DNA of 64,000 nucleotides from DASQZJ01 sp035638775. Its GTDB lineage: Bacteria; Pseudomonadota; Gammaproteobacteria; UBA5335; SLRW01. Below the pieces are notes generated by a model. That model ran no database searches. It worked only from the letters and a program-made list of their open reading frames with translations, and was not told the origin of the DNA. The stretch spans positions 1 to 64,000 of the forward strand of contig DASQZJ010000023.1 of assembly GCA_035638775.1 (NCBI GenBank). Direction: 5' to 3'. Position numbers and translations under genes: made by a program. Shown piece by piece: positions 58,081-64,000 of the stretch. Each line of letters opens with the position of its first letter. Within the stretch, counting starts at the first letter, position 1.

Positions 58081-60141
58081 ATGACCGAAACCACCCGTTC
58101 CCGCGCGGCCGACGTGCGCGCCGACCAGCTCCGGCTGATCTTCCAGCCGCTCAGCATCGGCAGCACCGAGGTCAGGAACCGCATCATGATGACCGCCCAG
58201 AGCACGCTCTACGGCGACGACAACATCCTGGGAAACCGCCACATCGAGTACTACCGCGAGCGCGCCCGGGGCGGCTGCGCGCTGTTCATCTGCGAGCAGC
58301 AGGGGGCGCACCCGTATGCCAAGGGCTCCTTCCACAACGGCTGTTCGGCCTGGGACCCCGAGTCGGTGCCGAAGTACGCCCGCCTCGCCGAGGCGGTGCA
58401 CGAGCACGGCGCGCGCCAGTTCGTGCAGCTCTACGCCCCGGGCGTGCACGACAAGGGCACCACCATCATCGACCAGTGGCATCCCCTGTGGGGCGCGTCG
58501 CGCACCATGTCGGTGGTGCACCGCGAGGTGCCGATGGTGATGGAGCAGGAGCATATCGACGACCTGGTGCGCGGTTTCGGCAAGTCCGCGCTCAACGCGA
58601 AGGTGGCCGGGATCGACGGGGTCGAGCTGCACGCCGCGCACAGCTACATGTTCGGCCAGTTCCTGAGCCCCGCGTACAACAAGCGCACCGACGCCTACGG
58701 CGGCTCGGTACGTAACCGCTGCCGCATTGTCATCGAGGCCGGCGAGGAGGTTCGCCGGCGGGTCGGGACCGACTTCACGGTCGGGGTGCGGCTGTCGTTC
58801 GACGAGTTCATGGGCGAGGCGGGCATCACGCCCGGGATGTCCGAGGAGATGCTTGACATCCTCGCCGACACGGGCCTGTTCGACTTCTTCAACATCTCGG
58901 GGGGCGGCTATCACACGCTGCACCTGGCGGTGGCGCCGATGTCGGTGGACTACGGTTTCATGCTGCCGTTCGGCAAGCGGGCGAAGGCCGTGGTCGGCGA
59001 CCGGGCGAAGATCTTCATCGTGGGCCGGATCGTGGACCTGAAGATGGCCGAGGACGCGATCCGCGACGGCGCCGCCGACATGGTGGCGATGACCCGCGCG
59101 CAGATGGCCGAGCCGCAGATGATCCGCAAGACCCTGGAGGGCCGGCAGCAGGAGATCATCGGCTGCATGGGCGCCAACGAGTGCGTAGCCCGCACCTTCG
59201 AGAACCGGCCCTCGGTCTGCCTGGTCAACCCCACGGTCGGTCGGGAGGCCCGCTGGGGGACCGGCAAGCTGCGCCCGGTGGCTCCGGCCGACGCGCGGCA
59301 CGTGGTGGTGGTCGGCGGCGGTCCCGGCGGCATGCACACGGCCCAGGTCGCCGCGCGCCGCGGCCACCGGGTGACCCTGCTCGAGCGCGACGCCGAGCCC
59401 GGCGGCAACCTGCGCCTGCTCATGGCGATGCCCACCCGGCAGGAATGGGGCATCGCCATCGACAACCTGCAGCGCGCCATGGCCGCCGCCGGCGTGACGG
59501 TGCGCACGGGTGTCGAGGCCGATCCCGACGTGATCGCGGCGGAGCAGCCCGAGATCGTCGTGGTGGCCACCGGATCACGCTACGTCACCACCGGCTACAG
59601 CCAGTACCGCCCCGAGCGGCCGGCGTTGCCGGGGCACGAGCAGGACAACGTGATCGACGTCGAGACCGCCGTGCAGCGCGCGCTGAAGGACCCGGCGGCG
59701 CTCGGGCGCAAGGTGCTTATCCTGGACCAGACCGGGGATTACCTGCCGGTCGGCCTGGCCGAGATCCTGTCGCAGACCGGGAACCGCGAGGTCGAGCTGA
59801 TCTCCCCCAACGAGGTGATCGGCGAGGACATCATGCGGCGGCTGGAGTATCCCCACGTGATCCCGCGCCTGACCGCCGCCGGCGTGCGCCTGTCACCGTC
59901 CTGCTTCGTCGAGCGGATCGAGGGCGACAGCGTGGAGATCTATCCGGTATGGGGCGGACCTTCCCGCACGGAGCGGGAGGTCGACACGGTCGTCGTGGCG
60001 ATCGAGCGGGTGCCCGCGGACGCGCTCTACTTCGCCTGCCGCGAGCGCTTCCCCCTGGTCCACCGCGTGGGCGACTGCGTGGCGCCGCGTCGGCCCGCCG
60101 CCGTGACCTACGAGGCCGAGGAACTGGGCCGCCGGCTCTGA
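58081..60141 (+). CDS. OYE/dienoyl-CoA-reductase-like flavoprotein lacking one Fe-S cysteine
   Basis: 686 aa. FMN barrel (QPLSIGSTEVRNRIMMTAQS; DGVELHAAHSYMFGQFLSPA), Fe-S region, then FAD/NAD(P) domains (VVVGGGPGGMHTAQVAARRG; VVVATGSRY). The iron-sulfur motif is C362-X2-A365-X2-C368-X11-C380, where relatives such as trimethylamine dehydrogenase have C-X2-C-X2-C-X11-C. The second ligand is thus Ala. Either a 3-Cys or altered cluster forms, or the cluster is lost. Paralogous to the gene at 40073, which keeps four cysteines. The ATG at 58081 has a CAGGAGCTG site. Probably reduces an unsaturated acyl-CoA. Confidence 0.85.
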   Translation: MTETTRSRAADVRADQLRLIFQPLSIGSTEVRNRIMMTAQSTLYGDDNILGNRHIEYYRERARGGCALFICEQQGAHPYAKGSFHNGCSAWDPESVPKYARLAEAVHEHGARQFVQLYAPGVHDKGTTIIDQWHPLWGASRTMSVVHREVPMVMEQEHIDDLVRGFGKSALNAKVAGIDGVELHAAHSYMFGQFLSPAYNKRTDAYGGSVRNRCRIVIEAGEEVRRRVGTDFTVGVRLSFDEFMGEAGITPGMSEEMLDILADTGLFDFFNISGGGYHTLHLAVAPMSVDYGFMLPFGKRAKAVVGDRAKIFIVGRIVDLKMAEDAIRDGAADMVAMTRAQMAEPQMIRKTLEGRQQEIIGCMGANECVARTFENRPSVCLVNPTVGREARWGTGKLRPVAPADARHVVVVGGGPGGMHTAQVAARRGHRVTLLERDAEPGGNLRLLMAMPTRQEWGIAIDNLQRAMAAAGVTVRTGVEADPDVIAAEQPEIVVVATGSRYVTTGYSQYRPERPALPGHEQDNVIDVETAVQRALKDPAALGRKVLILDQTGDYLPVGLAEILSQTGNREVELISPNEVIGEDIMRRLEYPHVIPRLTAAGVRLSPSCFVERIEGDSVEIYPVWGGPSRTEREVDTVVVAIERVPADALYFACRERFPLVHRVGDCVAPRRPAAVTYEAEELGRRL

Positions 60142-60152
60142 GGAGAACCATC

Positions 60153-60908
60153 ATGGGGATGCTGGACGGACGCGTGGCGCTGGTCACCGGCGCGGCGAGC
60201 GGGATCGGTCGGGGCGTGGCGCTGGCGTTCGCCGCCGAGGGTGCCGCGGTGGCGGTCAACCATCCGGGCGGCGACCAGGCGCACGCGGCCGCGGAGGTCG
60301 CCGACCGGGCGCGGGCGGGGGGCGCCCGGGCCATGGCGGCGGCGGCGGACGTTTCGGACGAGCAGGCGGTGGCGGACATGGTCGCGGCAGTGGAGCGCGA
60401 GATCGGCCCCGTGGACATCCTGGTCAACTGCGCGGGCATCGCCGCCAGTGCGCCGGTGGAGGAAATGCCTGCGGCGACCTGGGACCGGGTGATCGCGGTG
60501 CACCTGCGCGGCACGTTCCTGTGCACCCGGGCGGTGCTGCCCGGGATGTACGCGCGCAACCGGGGCCGCATCATCAATACCGCCTCGCAGCTCGCCTACA
60601 AGGGTGCGCCGGGATTTTCCGCCTATACCGCGGCGAAAGGCGGGATCCTGTCGTTCTCCCGCTCCCTGGCGCTGGAGATCGGTCCCCGCGAGATCAACGT
60701 CAACGTGGTCGCGCCGGGCGCCACCATGACCCCGATGCTCGAGGACGTGCCGCGGGAGGTCCTCGAGGCGATCCGCCAGACCATTCCACGTGGCCGGCTG
60801 GCCGAGGTCGACGACATCGTTCCCACCTACGTGTTCCTGGCCAGCGACCGGGCCCGCCACTACGTGGGGCAATGCCTCAGCCCCAACGGCGGAGACGTCT
60901 TCCTCTGA
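60153..60908 (+). CDS. short-chain dehydrogenase/reductase
   Basis: 251 aa. NAD(P)-binding VALVTGAASGIGRGVALAFA and NCAGIAAS; catalytic Ser in TASQLAYKG, then Tyr and Lys in SAYTAAKGG, the classical SDR triad. It probably oxidises or reduces a secondary alcohol/ketone of the pathway. It is 11 bases after the flavoprotein gene, with AGGAGAACC as ribosome site. It is the last gene before a terminator at 60933. Confidence 0.9.
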   Translation: MGMLDGRVALVTGAASGIGRGVALAFAAEGAAVAVNHPGGDQAHAAAEVADRARAGGARAMAAAADVSDEQAVADMVAAVEREIGPVDILVNCAGIAASAPVEEMPAATWDRVIAVHLRGTFLCTRAVLPGMYARNRGRIINTASQLAYKGAPGFSAYTAAKGGILSFSRSLALEIGPREINVNVVAPGATMTPMLEDVPREVLEAIRQTIPRGRLAEVDDIVPTYVFLASDRARHYVGQCLSPNGGDVFL

Positions 60909-60932
60909 GCCCGGCCGGGTCCGTCGGCCAAG

Positions 60933-60954
60933 GCGCCCCCTTCCCCGGGGGCGC
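60933..60954 (+). terminator. terminator after the SDR gene
   Basis: Eight-base perfect stem GCGCCCCC/GGGGGCGC, loop TTCCCC, followed by TTCTGTTT. The best T-rich tail in the window, 25 bases after the stop. Confidence 0.8.
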
Positions 60955-60979
60955 TTCTGTTTGGGTCTTCGGACCGGCT

Positions 60980-60995
60980 GTTCCGCATCTGTAAC
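60980..60995 (+). promoter_or_regulatory. activator-site palindrome GTTCC-N6-GTAAC
   Basis: GTTCCGCATCTGTAAC, a near-palindrome of the same form as the sites at 37595, 53177 and 55866. First of a tandem pair 22 bases apart, about 151 bases before the -24 element at 61138. Confidence 0.5.
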
Positions 60996-61001
60996 GCGGG
61001 T

Positions 61002-61017
61002 GTGTCAGCGGGGTAAC
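61002..61017 (+). promoter_or_regulatory. activator-site palindrome GTGTC-N6-GTAAC
   Basis: GTGTCAGCGGGGTAAC. On the other strand it continues as TGTTACCCCGCTGACAC, sharing 13 of 17 bases with the 55865 site. Second of the tandem pair, about 129 bases before the -24 element. Confidence 0.5.
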
Positions 61018-61137
61018 AACCGCCGGCAGCCCCGGCTCGGACGGGGCTGTGCGGCGGGCCGCGTGTCCGCTGCCGGAGGCGCTAACGGCAGGAAAAACAG
61101 GCAAAAGCATCCGCATTCGGTGCCTTGGCCCGGGAGT

Positions 61138-61152
61138 TGGCACAGCGCTTGC
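61138..61152 (+). promoter_or_regulatory. strong sigma-54 promoter for the CoA-transferase operon
   Basis: TGGCAC-AGCGC-TTGC is a perfect -24/-12 consensus, 109 bases before the ATG at 61262. Confidence 0.85.
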
Positions 61153-61261
61153 TTCACAGGGAGTCGAGCGATCGCACCGCACGGCGGCGCGCCAGGGAAG
61201 ACTGGCACCGGCAGGAATACCGATTCACAGACCGCAACGAGAAACGAAGGCCGCGACGGCG

Positions 61262-62461
61262 ATGAAAGCGCTGGAAGGAATCAAGGTCATCGACCTCACC
61301 CACATGCTCTCCGGCCCCTACGGCACGATGCTGCTGGCCGACCTCGGCGCGACCACGATCAAGGTCGAGCCGCCCGGCCGCGGCGAGGGGACCCGCAAGC
61401 TGCTGGCCGACAACCCCCGCTACTCGGTAAAGGGCATGGGGGCCTACTTCTTCACGCTCAACCGCAACAAGCGCAGCGTCTGCATCGACCTCAAGTCGGA
61501 GCAGGGCAAGGCCGTCTTCCTGGACCTGGTGCGCGCCTGCGACGTGGTGTTCGACAACTTCAGCGCCGGCGTTCCGGCCCGCCTGGGGATCGATCACGAG
61601 GCGCTCGCCGCCGTGAACCCGCGGATCATCACCTGCAGCGTCACCGGCTTCGGCGAGACCGGCCCCGACAACCTCCGGCCAGCCTTCGACCAGGTGATCC
61701 AGGGCATGGGCGGGGGCATGTCGATCACCGGCTATCCGGACGGCGGCCCGCTGCGCGCCGGCATCCCCATCGGCGACCTCGCGGGCGGCATGTTCGGCGC
61801 CATGGGCGTGCTTTCCGCGCTGGTGGCGCGCGAGAAGACCGGCAAGGGCCAGCACCTGGACGTGTCGATGCTGGACTGCCAGATCTCCCTGCTGAACTAC
61901 ATGGCGACGATGTTCTTCCTCTCGGGCGAAAACCCTCACCCGCTGGGTAACGGGCACTTTGTCCATGTGCCGTACAACACCTTCGCCACCAGCGACGGCT
62001 GGATCATCATCGCGGTGATCTTCGACAGCTTCTGGCTGAACCTGCTGAAGGTCATCGACGTGCCCGAGCTCCGGATCGAGAAGTACCACACCCAGCCGGG
62101 CCGCTTCGAGGATCGGGAGTTCATCAACGCCCGCCTCGGCGAGGTTCTGCGCACCAACACCACCGAGCACTGGCTGCGCGAGCTGCGCGCCGAGCGCATC
62201 CCCTGCGCCCCGGTGAACAACTTCGAGCAGGCCCTCAACGACAGCCAGGTCCGCTACCGGAACATGGTGGTGAAGGTCCGGCACCCGGAGAACGGCGAAG
62301 TCGAGATGCCCGGCAACCCGATCAAGATGTCGGAGACCTGCGAGGACAGCTACGCCCCGCCCCCGCTGCTGGGACAGGACACGGACGAGGTCCTGCGCGA
62401 GCTGCTGGGCATGGATGCCGAGCGCCTCCGCGCGCTGCGCGAGGCGGGAGTCATAGGTTGA
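61262..62461 (+). CDS. family III CoA-transferase (CaiB/BaiF)
   Basis: 399 aa. N-terminal VIDLTHMLSGPYGTMLLADL, LKSEQGKAVFLDLVRACDVV, and the catalytic Asp205 in VSMLDCQISLLNY. The enzyme moves CoA between acids such as formyl, succinyl or bile/carnitine-type substrates. It is the first gene behind the strong sigma-54 promoter, with the HMG-CoA-lyase-like gene six bases after. Together they would form a branched hydroxyacyl-CoA from its acid and split it. The donor and acceptor are not predictable. The ATG at 61262 has only a weak site. Confidence 0.92.
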   Translation: MKALEGIKVIDLTHMLSGPYGTMLLADLGATTIKVEPPGRGEGTRKLLADNPRYSVKGMGAYFFTLNRNKRSVCIDLKSEQGKAVFLDLVRACDVVFDNFSAGVPARLGIDHEALAAVNPRIITCSVTGFGETGPDNLRPAFDQVIQGMGGGMSITGYPDGGPLRAGIPIGDLAGGMFGAMGVLSALVAREKTGKGQHLDVSMLDCQISLLNYMATMFFLSGENPHPLGNGHFVHVPYNTFATSDGWIIIAVIFDSFWLNLLKVIDVPELRIEKYHTQPGRFEDREFINARLGEVLRTNTTEHWLRELRAERIPCAPVNNFEQALNDSQVRYRNMVVKVRHPENGEVEMPGNPIKMSETCEDSYAPPPLLGQDTDEVLRELLGMDAERLRALREAGVIG

Positions 62462-62467
62462 ATCGTC

Positions 62468-63403
62468 ATGGCTGAACAGGAATTCGTCAGCGTCAACGAG
62501 GTCGGGCTGCGCGACGGGCTGCAGAACCAGTCGGTGCAGGTCCCCATCGAGGGCAAGCTGCGCCTGGCACGGGCCCTTGCCGACGCCGGCTTGCGCAGCA
62601 TGGAGGCGACCAGCTTCGTGTCGCCGCGGGCGGTGCCGCAGATGGCGGATGCCGCCGAGCTGTTCCCGGCGCTGCCGCGCCCCGATGAAATCGACTACTC
62701 CGCCCTGATCCCCAACAGGAAGGGCTACGAGCGTGCCCTGGAGGCCGGTGTTCGCTCGGTCGCGGTGGTGCTGGCGGCGACCGACACCATGAACCGCAAG
62801 AACATCAACATGTCGCTCGCCGAGACTCGCCGGGTCTGCGCCGACGTGGTCGCGCGCGCGAAGCGTGACGGCGTTCACAGCCGCGCCTACGTGGCTGTGG
62901 CATTTGAATGTCCCTACGAGGGACGCGTGTCCGCGCAGCGCACAACGGAGCTCACGGAAGAGATGTTCGGGGCCGGTGCCGACGAGGTCATCATCGCCGA
63001 CACCATCGGGGCGGCGAACCCCTCCGCATCGTTCGACCGCTTCAGCGGGCTCGCGGAACGCTTCGACCCGGAGCGCCTGTGCGCCCACTTCCACGACACC
63101 CGCGCGCTGGCCCTGGCCAACGCCTGGGCCGCCCTGCACGCGGGGATCCGCCGTTTCGACAGCTCCATCGGCGGCCTGGGGGGCTGCCCGTTCGCGCCGG
63201 GTGCCGCGGGCAACGTGGCGACCGAGGACCTGGTGCTGATGCTCGGGATGTGCGGCTTCCGCACCGGCATCGATGTTCCCGGTCTGCGTCGCGCCGTCGA
63301 GGTCGCCTCGGAGCTGGTCGGCCGCGAGCTCGGTGGACGCATGACGGCGTGGCTGCGCTCGCAGGACCGCCGGGACGGCTCCGGCAAGGGAGATGCGGGG
63401 TAA
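62468..63403 (+). CDS. hydroxymethylglutaryl-CoA lyase-like aldolase
   Basis: 311 aa. TIM-barrel HMG-CoA lyase: NEVGLRDGLQNQ (metal Asp and catalytic Arg), VAVAFECPYEGRVS, HFHDTRALALANAWAA and the Cys loop GLGGCPFAPGAAGNVATED. Length and Cys loop are standard. It splits 3-hydroxy-3-methyl- or related 3-hydroxyacyl-CoA into acetyl-CoA (or homologue) and a 3-oxoacid. Paired with the CoA-transferase, and with an acetoacetate decarboxylase-like protein elsewhere in the island. The last base of its TAA overlaps the first base of an ATG (TAATG) that could begin the next protein. Confidence 0.92.
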   Translation: MAEQEFVSVNEVGLRDGLQNQSVQVPIEGKLRLARALADAGLRSMEATSFVSPRAVPQMADAAELFPALPRPDEIDYSALIPNRKGYERALEAGVRSVAVVLAATDTMNRKNINMSLAETRRVCADVVARAKRDGVHSRAYVAVAFECPYEGRVSAQRTTELTEEMFGAGADEVIIADTIGAANPSASFDRFSGLAERFDPERLCAHFHDTRALALANAWAALHAGIRRFDSSIGGLGGCPFAPGAAGNVATEDLVLMLGMCGFRTGIDVPGLRRAVEVASELVGRELGGRMTAWLRSQDRRDGSGKGDAG

Positions 63404-63429
63404 TGGCATTGCGCTGGGAGGAAACGTCC

Positions 63430-64000
63430 ATGCGCGGGGGCGGTCCGGCCGAAGGCGGGGTCGATCGGCATGCGGAGCGTCGCGGACTCGCGGCCCGGCT
63501 CCGGGCCGGCGTGCTCGGCCTGATCCCGTGGGCGGTGATCGCGCTGCTGCTGATCGCGGCGTTCACGGTGCGTCCGGGTGCCGTGGGCAAGGCCGTGCAG
63601 CCGCCGCCGATCTCGCGCCAGGACGACTTCTACGGCATCGCCCATCCAGCACCGCAGGTGCTCTGGCTCGCCGGCAACCTCGGCAAGATCGTGCGCAGCG
63701 ACGACGGCGGACGCTCCTGGACCGTCCAGGAGACCCCGACCCGGCGCAACCTCCAGGCCATCGCCGCCTGGAACGCGAACGACGCCGTCGCCGTGGGCGA
63801 CGGGGCGACCGTGCTGGTGACCGACGACGGCGGGCGGAGCTGGAAGCAGGTTGCGGCCCCGCACTCCAAGGTCGCGGACAAGTTCATCCGCGTACGGATC
63901 ATGCCGGACGGCAGCGCCTGGATCGTGGGCGTCATGGGCGCGGTCCTCGAGTCCACCGACCACGGCCGCACCTGGACCCGCAAGGCACCGGTCGAGGACG
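63430..64000 (+). CDS. YCF48/BNR-repeat membrane-anchored protein, C-terminus cut by window edge
   Basis: One N-terminal transmembrane helix (about residues 21-44, VLGLIPWAVIALLLIAAFTV) followed by beta-propeller blades of the YCF48/BNR type: LWLAGNLGKIVRSDDGGRSW, AVGDGATVLVTDDGGRSWKQ, WIVGVMGAVLESTDHGRTWT. Each repeats an S-D-D-G-G-R-S-W Asp-box. The ATG at 63430 has GGGAGGAAACG upstream and is preferred over the ATG at 63403 that overlaps the lyase stop. Such proteins accompany MMPL/RND transporters and DUF1329 in other proteobacteria (recalled); the transporter would lie to the right of this window. Confidence 0.8.
   Translation, partial: MRGGGPAEGGVDRHAERRGLAARLRAGVLGLIPWAVIALLLIAAFTVRPGAVGKAVQPPPISRQDDFYGIAHPAPQVLWLAGNLGKIVRSDDGGRSWTVQETPTRRNLQAIAAWNANDAVAVGDGATVLVTDDGGRSWKQVAAPHSKVADKFIRVRIMPDGSAWIVGVMGAVLESTDHGRTWTRKAPVED

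Larger units (their letters stand above)
60909..61261. other. 353-base control region with terminator, two activator sites and promoter
   Basis: It carries the terminator at 60933, a tandem pair of GTnnC-N6-GnAAC palindromes (60980 and 61002) and the sigma-54 promoter at 61138. No gene. Confidence 0.65.

Noticed and set aside
37595..61152. Fixed helical phasing of all palindromes relative to the promoters
   Set aside because: Distances of about 61, 82, 84, 129 and 151 do not all fit multiples of 10.5; only the 82 and 84 pair is close.
1..64000. CRISPR arrays, insertion sequences, tRNA or rRNA genes
   Set aside because: No regularly spaced direct repeats, transposase motifs, terminal repeats or cloverleaf-like sequences were seen by eye.

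Overview
The window is high-GC DNA with short intergenic spaces, many ATGA-type start/stop overlaps, and sigma-54 and FNR-like signals. This suggests a high-GC proteobacterium, probably a gammaproteobacterium. No rRNA, tRNA, insertion sequence or CRISPR array was recognised, so the taxonomic call is inference.

Left part (1-19700): a truncated Crp/Fnr-type regulator and small unknown genes; a DUF6455 gene behind an FNR-type box; a phosphoketolase-acetate kinase pair; an orphan CoxL-like molybdenum hydroxylase subunit; a bufferin-type RiPP operon (precursor, DUF692 enzyme, DUF2063 partner); a three-subunit 2-oxoacid oxidoreductase resembling the NADP-linked 2-oxoglutarate enzyme KorABC; a GalT-like protein; a decayed paralogue of a small gene; a Met/His-rich cytochrome c; a secreted acidic protein; and an alpha/beta hydrolase.

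Middle part (19700-37360): a GAF-GGDEF-EAL-CZB protein with altered catalytic motifs. Next come a gallate dioxygenase divergent from a tetrahydrofolate-dependent O-demethylase (a syringate/3-O-methylgallate route), two small companion genes, a potassium-channel-like protein with an odd filter, and a class II glutamine amidotransferase. A Fur-boxed iron-uptake unit follows, in which an FTR1 permease is fused in frame to a beta-barrel-like domain. It is followed by phospholipase A, an AtuA/DUF1446 protein, a formyl-THF cyclo-ligase-like protein, a DUF429 protein and an MddA-like methanethiol S-methyltransferase.

Right part (37590-64000): the most striking region, a catabolic island of about 26 kb. 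A PrpR-type sigma-54 activator (42539-44548) sits among at least six good -24/-12 promoters. Four of these have one or two upstream palindromes of form GTnnC-N6-GnAAC, the likely activator site. The island encodes an AMP-forming acyl-CoA synthetase, nitrilase, isochorismatase-like hydrolase, two amidohydrolase-fold proteins, an acetoacetate-decarboxylase-like protein, DUF59 protein, FAD oxidase, serine-less alpha/beta hydrolase, methyltransferase, two NTF2-like proteins, two Old-Yellow-Enzyme/dienoyl-CoA-reductase-like flavoproteins, an SDR, a lone LeuC-type dehydratase with a VOC protein, a family III CoA-transferase, an HMG-CoA-lyase-like enzyme, DUF1329, and the start of a YCF48-like protein. 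The set looks like uptake, CoA activation, reduction/oxidation, hydration and final C-C cleavage of an aromatic, alicyclic or branched acid or nitrile. The substrate cannot be read from sequence.
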